Source: Corynebacterium amycolatum SK46 (GTDB taxonomy: Bacteria > Actinomycetota > Actinomycetes > Mycobacteriales > Mycobacteriaceae). Taken from it: a stretch of 64,000 nt of DNA. Below are positions 39,005 to 46,360 of this stretch, in pieces. The stretch covers positions 96,231 through 160,230 of the forward strand of contig NZ_ABZU01000001.1 of assembly GCF_000173655.1 (NCBI RefSeq), given 5' to 3'. The notes under the pieces are model-generated. The model was not told where the DNA came from, ran no database searches, and saw only the letters and a list, made by a program, of their open reading frames with translations. Within the stretch, counting starts at the first letter, position 1, and every line of letters begins with the position of its first letter. The translations under genes and the position numbers were made by a program.

Positions 39005-39526
39005 ATGACGACCAAGCAGAGGCCCAGGCGCTCGCTAATGCGCACATTAGCGCTATTCGTGCTCGCTGTCGCGCTAACAACACCCCCAAGCCCACCTACA
39101 GCTACCGGCGAGCCAATATCCGCCATTGCGCATGCCCTCCCCGTCCACGGCGAAGTGCTACGCGACTATGCCCCACCGGAAAAACGCTGGCAGCCTGGGC
39201 ATCGCGGAGTAGACCTGAACGCCTCCCCGGGCCAGCCAATCCGCGCCTCAGCTCCCGGTGTGGTGCATTTCGCCGGTTCGATTGCCGGAATGACTTCCGT
39301 GTCTATCATGCACGCCGATGGCATCCGCACAACCTATCAGCCCATAGATACCGCACTAGAAAAGGGAGACCACGTGGCCGCTGGCCAGGTGATTGGCCAT
39401 CTTGTGGTCAATGCCAAACATCCCGAACCGGGTCTGCATTGGGGCGCGCTGCGCGGCAAGGACTATCTCAATCCGCTTGATTTGATCCAGCGGAGGCCAA
39501 TCGTGCTCAAGCCCGTACGTAATTAA
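39005..39526 (+). CDS. Secreted M23 (LytM-type) peptidase
   Basis: 173 aa from the ATG at 39005. Basic N-terminus (TTKQRPRRSLMRT) and hydrophobic segment LALFVLAVALTTPP form a signal peptide. M23 core: GHRGVDLNASPGQPIRASAPG (metal ligands His and Asp), then TYQPIDTALEKGDHVAAGQ and GLHWGALRGKDYLNPL. The first His of the usual HxH pair is replaced (GLH), as in many actinobacterial members, so activity is not certain. May cut peptidoglycan or regulate amidases. Overlaps xerC tail to tail by 4 bp. Confidence 0.85.
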   Translation: MTTKQRPRRSLMRTLALFVLAVALTTPPSPPTATGEPISAIAHALPVHGEVLRDYAPPEKRWQPGHRGVDLNASPGQPIRASAPGVVHFAGSIAGMTSVSIMHADGIRTTYQPIDTALEKGDHVAAGQVIGHLVVNAKHPEPGLHWGALRGKDYLNPLDLIQRRPIVLKPVRN

Positions 39527-40437
39527 GCGCGAGGATGTGCCCGCTTATGTACCTCACGGAGGCGATCCGCTGAGACGTGGGTATAAATCTGCGTGGTCGC
39601 CAGACTGGAATGGCCGAGCATCTCCTGCACCACCCGCAAGTCAGCGCCACCTTCCACCATGGCCGTGGCCGCAGAGTGCCGGAGAGCATGCGGTGAAACA
39701 TCAGCCCATTTATGAATAACTCGGCGCGCCTGCCGAGGATTCAACCTGCCTCCACGCACACCGAGAAAAAGCGCATGTTCGGCCTGTGCGGAAGCAGGAA
39801 AGTTTCCACGCACCTGGAGCCAACCTTTGAGTGCCGCCTCCGCTGGTGCACCGAAGGGCACGATGCGCTGCTTGTCCCCCTTACCCACTACCGAGATGAT
39901 ATGGCGGGAAAAGTTCACATCAGAGACGTCGGCCTTGCACAGCTCCTCTACACGCATCCCAGTGGCATACAGCAATTCCACGATGGCCAAGTCGCGAGCC
40001 GCTACTGCACTGTCCTCGGAGGAGACTTTCTCGATTGCCTCTTCAACCTTCTCCGGCGAGAGCACTTCCGGAAGATGCTGATGCTTCTTCGGCGTTGACA
40101 GCCGCAGCGACGGATCAGCGTCGAGAATTTGCCGAGCTACAAGCCAACTACAGAACTGGCGAATGGACGTCGTTAAGCGGGCCAGCGATGACCGCGCAGC
40201 ACCCTCCGCGTGCTTCGCGCCGAGGTGCGCGCGGATGACAGGCGTGGAGAGTTCACTGATGTGGTCCAGGCCAGCGAGGAGGGGCATAAGATCGGCTCGA
40301 TAGGCGCGGACGGTTGCGCCGGAGAGTCTGCGGGAATAAGTCAGCTCATCGAGAAAATCCATGAGTATGGCCTCGATATTGGCGGATAACCCGAAATCCA
40401 ACTCAGCCCTGTCGTCGTTATCGGTTGCGCGCTTCAC
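39523..40437 (-). CDS. xerC: Tyrosine recombinase XerC
   Basis: 304 aa from the GTG at 40435-40437, with AAGG 8 nt upstream; a TTG at 40467 is possible. Resolves chromosome dimers at dif. N-terminal SAM-like core-binding domain (LMDFLDELTYSRRLSGATVRAY in part). Catalytic residues: Arg in YATGMRVEELCKADV, HALRH in the HxxR box, and GHSSLATTQIYTHVS with the nucleophilic Tyr. Neighbourhood with dprA is the conserved actinobacterial one, so this is housekeeping rather than phage. Confidence 0.95.
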   Translation of the reverse strand: MKRATDNDDRAELDFGLSANIEAILMDFLDELTYSRRLSGATVRAYRADLMPLLAGLDHISELSTPVIRAHLGAKHAEGAARSSLARLTTSIRQFCSWLVARQILDADPSLRLSTPKKHQHLPEVLSPEKVEEAIEKVSSEDSAVAARDLAIVELLYATGMRVEELCKADVSDVNFSRHIISVVGKGDKQRIVPFGAPAEAALKGWLQVRGNFPASAQAEHALFLGVRGGRLNPRQARRVIHKWADVSPHALRHSAATAMVEGGADLRVVQEMLGHSSLATTQIYTHVSADRLREVHKRAHPRA

Positions 40438-40485
40438 GGTTCTGACCTTAGTAGATACACATCGCAAGACCTCACCAGACAGCGG

Positions 40486-40524
40486 AAAAAGGCAGTGACT
40501 CCGACTTTCGCCAGAGCCACTGCC
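40486..40524 (-). terminator. Intrinsic terminator between dprA and xerC
   Basis: GGCAGTG-x-CTC (40491-40501) pairs with GAG-x-CACTGCC (40514-40524), with the single mismatch a wobble on the minus strand. Five T follow (40486-40490). It lies 145 nt past the dprA stop, more than usual, and 49 nt before the xerC start. Confidence 0.8.
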
Positions 40525-40580
40525 CTATTGCCTCACCCATGTCACAAGCCCGTTTCCGTAACAGTTACTTAGGCTTGCCT
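40486..40580 (-). ncRNA. Candidate small RNA from an iron-box promoter
   Basis: Promoter at 40586-40613, predicted start near 40579 and terminator at 40486-40524 would make an RNA of about 95 nt. No conserved protein is encoded. The alternative is that the terminator simply ends dprA and the upstream elements are chance. Confidence 0.35.
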
Positions 40581-40587
40581 TGCCTAT
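40569..40587. promoter_or_regulatory. DtxR/IdeR-like iron box overlapping a -10 element
   Basis: TTAGGCTTGCCTTGCCTAT matches the 19-bp DtxR consensus TTAGGTTAGCCTAACCTAA at 14 positions, keeping both outer TTAGG/CCTA arms. It overlaps a minus-strand -10 (TAATAT, 40586-40591), which is preceded by TTGCAA at a 16-nt spacing. Confidence 0.45.
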
Positions 40588-40668
40588 ATTACTGAGCGTA
40601 CAAAAAATTGCAATACCTAATTCAAGATTTTTTCGAGATTCTCTGCAGAAGGCTTTACTAGTGCGTCA

Positions 40669-41805
40669 CTAACGCTTCTGTTCCTGGCGCAACCACCCGC
40701 CCTCCACCCGATTGGTCAGCCCCTGTCCCTGCAGCTCCAGCAACAAATGTGTCGTAAGCGCCACGGCTAATCCCGCCTGCGCCGCAACTTCTCCCACCGG
40801 CGTTGGCTCCGCAGAATTCAGAGAGTCGAAGACAGCGAGCTCATTGCGAGAAAGCTTCTGCACCGCCGACTTTTCCCACAACAATTCAAGCTGAGCGTCC
40901 TCATTCACTGTGCCAACTGACCGATACAGCGACCGCACATTGTCGGCACTACACACCAGGACAGCCTCGCCACTGCGGATTAGGTCATGACAGCCAGAGG
41001 TAGTTTGCAGCGTCACCGGTCCCGGCACCGCCCCCAAGGGCTTGTTTAACCTCACTGCCCAGTGCGCTGTGTTGCGCGCCCCTGAACGCCAGCCCGCCTC
41101 GACGATTGTGGTTGCCCGCGATAGGGCCGCTACCAGCCGATTCCTAGTCAAAAACCGATGCCGCGCAGGTCGCACACCCGGTGGATACTCCGTGACCAGC
41201 GCACCCCGCTCTGCAATCCGGTCGAAGAGTTCTGCATGCGTCCGCGGATAGTCAACCCCTACACCACCGGCTCCGACCACAACCGTAGTGCCGCCAGCGT
41301 CGAGCGCCGCTCGATGCGCCGCGGCATCAATCCCCAACGCACCACCACTGATGACACCAACCCCCGCATTCGCGAACTGCCCCGCGAATTGGGCCGCCAC
41401 TTGTGTCCCGTAGCTGCTGGCCATCCGCGTTCCGACAATAGCCACCGCTTCACTGAGCATCTCCCGCAAGTCACGCCCACGCACCCACAGCGCAAGTGGT
41501 GGCGCATCGGCGCGGTCACGGACTTCGAGCGTCGTAAAGCAGGACAGCAACTCCCCCGGCCACTCTGGGTGCCCCGGATAGATGAGACGCCACCCCATCG
41601 CCGCCGCCGACTCCAAATCGTGGCCGCTCTGGTCAACGTCGGCCCTTGCCTGCGTCGTATTGAGCAGACCTTCCGGCAGCCCGGCGCGAGCCTTGATCCT
41701 CTCCGCTACCTCTACCGGCCCAAACTCCGTCACGAGCCGCACAATCTGCGGATGCGTCGCCTCTACCACACGATTCAGGTAAGCCCACGCGTGAATTTCA
41801 TCCAT
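40669..41805 (-). CDS. dprA: DNA-processing protein DprA/Smf
   Basis: 378 aa from the ATG at 41803-41805, with GGGGGAG just upstream. Loads RecA on incoming single-stranded DNA during transformation; many non-competent bacteria keep it. Rossmann core: AVAIVGTRMASSYGTQVAAQFA, VISGGALGIDAAAHRAALDAGGTTVVVGAGG in part, YPPGVRPARHRFLTRNRLVAALS and GSRNTA-like SGARNTAHWA. C-terminal winged helix follows. 29 bp after the ComM-type gene. Confidence 0.94.
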   Translation of the reverse strand: MDEIHAWAYLNRVVEATHPQIVRLVTEFGPVEVAERIKARAGLPEGLLNTTQARADVDQSGHDLESAAAMGWRLIYPGHPEWPGELLSCFTTLEVRDRADAPPLALWVRGRDLREMLSEAVAIVGTRMASSYGTQVAAQFAGQFANAGVGVISGGALGIDAAAHRAALDAGGTTVVVGAGGVGVDYPRTHAELFDRIAERGALVTEYPPGVRPARHRFLTRNRLVAALSRATTIVEAGWRSGARNTAHWAVRLNKPLGAVPGPVTLQTTSGCHDLIRSGEAVLVCSADNVRSLYRSVGTVNEDAQLELLWEKSAVQKLSRNELAVFDSLNSAEPTPVGEVAAQAGLAVALTTHLLLELQGQGLTNRVEGGWLRQEQKR

Positions 41806-41834
41806 TTCTCCCCCTTGATAATGGTTCGGTTGTA

Positions 41835-43367
41835 TTAGCTGCTCTCGCGGTCGTGCAGCTGGCAGGCGCGTTGCACATGCTCGAAGGTAAACGCGTCTGC
41901 CCCCTCGAGGTCTGCGAGCGTCCACGCGACTGCGATTACTTTGTCCACTCCCCGCTGGGTAATCTCTCCGTTCCTCAACTGGTAGTCCAATAACGCCATC
42001 GCCTCTTCGTCCAGGCCCGCGTGACGACGGAGAAGCGAGCGTGGCACACTCGCGTTGGTGACGGCTGCTTCGTCAGCAAGCCCCAGGGCCTGCCACCTAT
42101 GGCAGGCACGGTCACGTGCGGCCTGTACCCGATCGCGAACGGCCGCGGAGGGCTCATTGTGTGCTTTGTTTGTAATGCCCAGCTTGGCCCCGGCAGGACT
42201 GAGCGTGACGTTGAGATCCATGCGATCGCGAAGCGGGCCCGATAATGCGCGACCATGCTTGGCTCGCTCGGTACTAGAACAGGTGCATTCGCTGGCGTAC
42301 GCCGCCCCGCACCGACACGGATTAGTCGCCATGACTAGTTGTGTTCTCGCCGGAAAGGTCACTCGGTGGTGCGTACGCAGGTGGACGACCACCCCGTTTT
42401 CCATCGGCATCCGCAACGCATCCAATACCGCCGGGCGCATGAGGGTAATTTCGTCCAAGAAGAGCACCCCATGGTGGGCAAGGCTAATCGCGCCGGGCTT
42501 GGGCACAGCACCGCCGCCGACTAGCGCTGCCACAGTCGCGCTGTGATGCGGTGCCACAAACGGCGGATGTTGAACAAGAGTGTCCGTAGTATCCAGTGCT
42601 CCGGCCACCGAATGCAGCGCGGTGACCTCCAGCTGCTGCCACTTCTGCAATGGCGGCAGAATTGTGGGCAAGCGCTTAGCGAGCATGGACTTCCCAGTTC
42701 CCGGAGAACCCTGCATGAACAGATTGTGCCCACCGGCTGCCGCTACCTCGAGCGCGAAGCGGGCGTCAGGTTGGCCATCGACATCGGCCAGGTCTACCGA
42801 GAAGGCTTCTTCGCTGGGGTCGTCGTTAAGCGCGGTCGTCAAACCTGAGCCGGTGAGTACCCAGCCCCATAGCTGTGTGAGGTCGGCTGCGGTGCAGACT
42901 GCGATGCCGTCGACGAGCGCGGCCTCGGCGGCGTTGGCGGCGGGAACGACAACCCAACGGGCGCCGGCCTCGCGGGCGGCAAGGACCTGCGGCAGCACTC
43001 CACGCACCGGGCGAATGGAACCGTCGAGCCCAAGTTCGCCAATGAGAACCGTATGGCGGAGACGACCTCGGGCCTCCATGTCATCGCTGGTTGCGATAAG
43101 GATGGCGCAGACGATGGCGAGGTCAAAGCTAGTGCCGTGCTTGCGGATATGCGCCGGAGACAGACTCACCACGACCTTTGTCTTCGGCCAGGGCAGCTGC
43201 GAGTTAGCAACCGCCGTACGCACGCGATGTTTGGCTTCTCCGACGGCGGCATCGCCGAGCCCACCGATATACATTCCCGGCAAACCACGCCCAACATCGG
43301 CTTCCACCTGCACAATAGTTCCTTCAATGCCACTGAGGCTGACTGCAAGAGCTGTACCGACAGTCAT
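41835..43367 (-). CDS. ComM/YifB-type Mg-chelatase-like AAA+ ATPase
   Basis: 510 aa. N-terminal Lon-like domain (GMYIGGLGDAAVGEAKHRVRTAV), AAA+ core with Walker A MQGSPGTGKSMLAKRL and Walker B HHGVLFLDEITLM, ATNPCRCG and a C-terminal Mg-chelatase domain. ComM is a branch-migration helicase in natural transformation of Vibrio; here the role is inferred from family and from the yraN-comM-dprA neighbourhood. Start abuts the yraN stop. Confidence 0.94.
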   Translation of the reverse strand: MTVGTALAVSLSGIEGTIVQVEADVGRGLPGMYIGGLGDAAVGEAKHRVRTAVANSQLPWPKTKVVVSLSPAHIRKHGTSFDLAIVCAILIATSDDMEARGRLRHTVLIGELGLDGSIRPVRGVLPQVLAAREAGARWVVVPAANAAEAALVDGIAVCTAADLTQLWGWVLTGSGLTTALNDDPSEEAFSVDLADVDGQPDARFALEVAAAGGHNLFMQGSPGTGKSMLAKRLPTILPPLQKWQQLEVTALHSVAGALDTTDTLVQHPPFVAPHHSATVAALVGGGAVPKPGAISLAHHGVLFLDEITLMRPAVLDALRMPMENGVVVHLRTHHRVTFPARTQLVMATNPCRCGAAYASECTCSSTERAKHGRALSGPLRDRMDLNVTLSPAGAKLGITNKAHNEPSAAVRDRVQAARDRACHRWQALGLADEAAVTNASVPRSLLRRHAGLDEEAMALLDYQLRNGEITQRGVDKVIAVAWTLADLEGADAFTFEHVQRACQLHDRESS

Positions 43368-43790
43368 CTAGCAGTCCCACATGATTGCGTCGCAGATTGC
43401 GGGAATGTATGTAACCGCTACGACTGGAGGACCGGACGAAGGGCTGGACACTGTGACTTCTGCACAGTCGATAACTACGGACTCCAACCAGTAGGTAGAA
43501 CTTTCTGACAGCCACTGCGCCGCCGCCTTGCGTAAATGACGAAGCTTAGCCGCTGTGATGGCCTCTCTGCCGTCCCCAAACTGACTACTTCGCGAGCTGC
43601 GCCGCGTTTTTACTTCCACAAAATGCAGCCTGCCGTTGATGTCTTCAGCAATAAGATCGAGCTCATAGCGCCCGACCCGCTCATTCCGAGCAATAACTTG
43701 CCACCCGTAATCCTCCAACATCTCAGCAACGAAATCCTCCCCAAACGCGCCGAGCTGTCTCGTGGTCAGTTCTTCAAAGCTCTGTGTCAT
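43368..43790 (-). CDS. yraN: YraN family (UPF0102) nuclease-like protein
   Basis: 140 aa from the ATG at 43788-43790, with GGGGG just upstream. Restriction-endonuclease-like fold: RQLGAFGEDFVAEMLEDYGW, ARNERVGRYELDLIAED and FVEVKTRRSSRSSQFG (D..ExK catalytic core). Biochemical role unsettled in the family. Directly upstream of the ComM-type gene; no intergenic bases. Confidence 0.93.
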   Translation of the reverse strand: MTQSFEELTTRQLGAFGEDFVAEMLEDYGWQVIARNERVGRYELDLIAEDINGRLHFVEVKTRRSSRSSQFGDGREAITAAKLRHLRKAAAQWLSESSTYWLESVVIDCAEVTVSSPSSGPPVVAVTYIPAICDAIMWDC

Positions 43791-43865
43791 AGCCCCCAGT
43801 CCCCCTGGTTCCCCGTTGAATTGTGCCTTGGCGGCTCGGAAACACTCTTGCACAGCGGGCATGAC

Positions 43866-43895
43866 AAAGGCCCTCCGATAGATGCTCGGAGGGCC
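43866..43895 (-). terminator. Intrinsic terminator downstream of the DUF2469 gene
   Basis: GGCCCTCCGA (43869-43878) pairs perfectly with TCGGAGGGCC (43886-43895), 7-nt loop, TTTG on the minus strand after it. Lies between the DUF2469 stop and yraN. Confidence 0.75.
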
Positions 43896-43900
43896 CTAAC

Positions 43901-43927
43901 TGTGGATAATTTTTCGACTGTGGATAA
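43901..43927. promoter_or_regulatory. Two perfect DnaA boxes
   Basis: TGTGGATAA occurs at 43901-43909 and 43919-43927, each the exact complement of TTATCCACA, in the same orientation 18 bp apart. They lie between the yraN and DUF2469 genes. Confidence 0.55.
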
Positions 43928-43971
43928 CTGTCAGCAGCTTGCCATAACAAGCGATGACAACCGACGATAAA

Positions 43972-44274
43972 CTACGGCAGTCGCAAGTCCGGCTTATCCA
44001 GTTCCTCGATATTGACATCCTTGAAAGTGATAACGCGCACGTAGCGGACAAACCGAGCCGGGCGATGGACATCCCACACCCACGCATCCGACATCCGCAG
44101 CTCGAAATAGACCTCGTTTTCGCTGTTGTGCGGAATCAGCTCCACAGCATTAGCAAGGTAGAACCTGCGCTCCGTCTCAACTACGTAGGAAAACTGACTA
44201 ACGACATCGCGGAACTCCTTGTACAGGGATAGTTCAACGTCGGCCTCGTAGTTTTCTAGATCTTCTGCGCTCAC
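43972..44274 (-). CDS. DUF2469 protein
   Basis: 100 aa, acidic, beginning MSAEDLENYEADVELSLYKEFRDVV, with RRFYLANAVELIPH and YFELRMSDAWVWDVHRPARFV. Conserved actinobacterial protein always found beside rnhB (Rv2901c in M. tuberculosis). Function unknown. 54 bp downstream of rnhB, likely same transcript, ending at the terminator at 43866-43895. Confidence 0.93.
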   Translation of the reverse strand: MSAEDLENYEADVELSLYKEFRDVVSQFSYVVETERRFYLANAVELIPHNSENEVYFELRMSDAWVWDVHRPARFVRYVRVITFKDVNIEELDKPDLRLP

Positions 44275-44328
44275 GACCGCGACGGCTCCTTCGAGTGTTT
44301 ACATGTTGCTCTTTTTGTACATGTTGGT

Positions 44329-45033
44329 CTATTCGGGGTGCTCAAGATACTCCGCGTGTGCCAAGCGCACATTGCGGTATGACCACCGATGCTCCGGGGT
44401 TGCGCCATGGCGTGAAATCGCTTCCATATGCGATGCCGTGCCGTAGCCCTTATGCCCCGCCAGACCATAGTCCGGATACTTCTCCGATAGGTCAACCATA
44501 ATGCGGTCGCGGGTGACTTTGGCTAAGACACTCGCAGCAGCAATACATCGGCAGGTGGAATCACCACCAATCACGGGCAAATAGGGTGCGGTGAAGCCAG
44601 ACACCTTGAGCGCGTCGGTAAGCACGTAGCCAGGGCGCTGCTCCAAACCGGCTACCGCGCGGCGCATTCCAGTGACATTCGCGTCCTGGATGCCGAATTG
44701 ATCGATGTAGGATGCGGGGATCGTCGTCACGCAGAAAGAGATGGCGAAGCGCTGGATGAGCGGAAAGAGCCGTTCGCGTGCGGCTGGCGTGAGCTTTTTA
44801 GAATCGGTGAGCTTATCCAGCTCTGCGATGGGGCGTTCGGGAAGGCAGCAGGCAGCGATAACTATCGGGCCTGCACAGGCGCCGCGGCCAGCCTCGTCGA
44901 CCCCAGCTACAGGCCCAAGGCCGCGCTTTGCCAGTGCGACCTCCATCGTGCGCGACTGCTTCAACCTCCGCAGTTTCGGCGCCGGCGGCGTGAGCAGACG
45001 GTGCTGACTAGTTGTGCTGGATATCTGGATCAT
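44329..45033 (-). CDS. rnhB: Ribonuclease HII
   Basis: 234 aa from the ATG at 45031-45033, preceded by GGTGG and overlapping the end of lepB by 26 bp. Removes ribonucleotides from DNA. Catalytic core GLGPVAGVDEAGRGACAGPIV (Asp, Glu), LTDSKKLTPAARERL, ALKV and ASVLAKVTRDRIM. A later ATG at 44946 would drop the conserved LRRLKQ segment, so I prefer the earlier one; the start is uncertain. Confidence 0.93.
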   Translation of the reverse strand: MIQISSTTSQHRLLTPPAPKLRRLKQSRTMEVALAKRGLGPVAGVDEAGRGACAGPIVIAACCLPERPIAELDKLTDSKKLTPAARERLFPLIQRFAISFCVTTIPASYIDQFGIQDANVTGMRRAVAGLEQRPGYVLTDALKVSGFTAPYLPVIGGDSTCRCIAAASVLAKVTRDRIMVDLSEKYPDYGLAGHKGYGTASHMEAISRHGATPEHRWSYRNVRLAHAEYLEHPE

Positions 45034-45805
45034 CGACGCCACCGATGCGGTTAAACGGCAGGATGATTGCCTGCACCTTGCCGACGACGTTATCCAGAGG
45101 CACAGTACCCTGCAGCTCGTCACCCATGTGATAGCGAGAGTCCGCAGAGTTGGTGCGGTTGTCACCCATGACCCACAGATGCCCCTCCGGCACTGTTACC
45201 GGCCCGAAGTACGGGCCACCACACTGCTCAGAGCCAAGATTATCCACCACTGGCTTGTCTGCCGGAGTTTTAATGAAATCCTGCTCTGTCATCTTGCCGT
45301 CAACCATGATGCCGGGATCTCCTGGGCGACACTGCACAGTCTGCCCACCCGTGGCAATCACACGCTTGACCAACGCATTTTCATCCGGCGCAACAAGGCC
45401 AATCCAGGAACCAACCGTCTGCAGCGAGTTCGCCACCGGGTTAGTTGAACGCTGTGACACGTAGTTACTATTCCAGGACTCCGGGCCATTAAAGACGATA
45501 ACATCACCGGGCTTGGGATCTGAGAACTGGTAGGAAACCTTATCCACCCAAATGCGGTCACCGGTGCACCCGACACATCCGTTGAGCGTCGGCTGCATCG
45601 ACTCGGATGGAATCACGTAGACGCGGCCGATAAAGGACTGCACACCAGCACTGATGAGCAGGGCAATCACGATAATGATTGGAATCTCGATGTACCACGG
45701 AGTGTGCTTTTCAGGCTCCTCGTCAAGTTTCCGGAAGCCTTTCAAGCCTTCAGTACGGTCTTCTTTTTGGCCGTCAGTCTGTTCGCGCGAATCGTCGTCG
45801 GTCAT
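45008..45805 (-). CDS. lepB: Signal peptidase I
   Basis: 265 aa. Polar N-terminus, one membrane anchor (YIEIPIIIVIALLISAGVQSF), then the catalytic Ser motif IPSESMQPTL and the Lys motif LVKRVIATGGQTVQC, and GHLWVMGDNRTNSADSRYH. Cuts signal peptides of secreted proteins outside the membrane. 74 bp past rplS and separated from it by a terminator. Confidence 0.96.
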   Translation of the reverse strand: MTDDDSREQTDGQKEDRTEGLKGFRKLDEEPEKHTPWYIEIPIIIVIALLISAGVQSFIGRVYVIPSESMQPTLNGCVGCTGDRIWVDKVSYQFSDPKPGDVIVFNGPESWNSNYVSQRSTNPVANSLQTVGSWIGLVAPDENALVKRVIATGGQTVQCRPGDPGIMVDGKMTEQDFIKTPADKPVVDNLGSEQCGGPYFGPVTVPEGHLWVMGDNRTNSADSRYHMGDELQGTVPLDNVVGKVQAIILPFNRIGGVDDPDIQHN

Positions 45806-45827
45806 GGGAAAAGACTATACGCGATAG

Positions 45828-45863
45828 AAAAATCCCCACCGAGCTCAACACTCGATGGGGATT
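45828..45863 (-). terminator. Intrinsic terminator of rplS
   Basis: AATCCCCA-x-CGAG (45831-45843) pairs with CTCG-x-TGGGGATT (45851-45863), the mismatch being a wobble on the minus strand, followed by TTT. 17 bp past the rplS stop. Confidence 0.85.
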
Positions 45864-45879
45864 ATTTTGCGCCAAAAGA

Positions 45880-46221
45880 CTAGCGGCGCTCCTTGATGCG
45901 TGCAGCCTTACCGCGCAGGTTGCGCAGGTAGTACAGCTTCGCACGGCGAACGTCGCCCTTGAAGACAACGCGAATCTCGTCGATGTTCGGGGAGTGCACC
46001 GGGAAGGTACGCTCAACGCCGATGCCGAAGGACATCTTGCGGACGGTGAAGGTCTCGCGGACGCCACCGCCCTGGCGACGGATAACGACGCCCTTGAAGA
46101 CCTGAATACGCTCGGTCTTACCTTCAACAATCTTTACGTCGACCTCGACGGTGTCACCAGCGCGGAACTCCGGAACGTCGTCGCGCAGGTATGCTGCATC
46201 AACCTTGTCAAGAATGTTCAT
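45880..46221 (-). CDS. rplS: 50S ribosomal protein L19
   Basis: 113 aa, normal length. Sits at the 30S-50S interface. [29 protein letters not shown] in part, [26 protein letters not shown] and RRAKLYYLR. Promoter probably in the 139-bp gap to the DUF222-HNH gene. Confidence 0.97.
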   Translation of the reverse strand: MNILDKVDAAYLRDDVPEFRAGDTVEVDVKIVEGKTERIQVFKGVVIRRQGGGVRETFTVRKMSFGIGVERTFPVHSPNIDEIRVVFKGDVRRAKLYYLRNLRGKAARIKERR

Positions 46222-46360
46222 GGAAACTTATTCCTTTACTTTTTGCATAGACAGAGGACCCTGGCGGCACTTTCCCACAGAGGGACGCTCGGCCGGTTCA
46301 TGCCCGAAACAGGTAAAGCTGCCTATAAAGACAACCTGGAAATTATTACACACCCCCTGG

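Larger units (their letters stand above)
40438..40668. other. xerC-dprA intergenic region
   Basis: Holds, in minus-strand order from the dprA stop: a promoter (-35 TTGCAA at 40608-40613, -10 TAATAT at 40586-40591), an iron-box-like sequence at 40569-40587, about 95 nt of possible transcript and a terminator at 40486-40524. No protein gene is evident; a 22-codon frame runs through the terminator. Confidence 0.55.

Noticed and set aside
39523..40437. Tyrosine recombinase as sign of a prophage or integron
   Set aside because: Sequence and position beside dprA are those of housekeeping XerC; no phage genes or attachment repeats are nearby.
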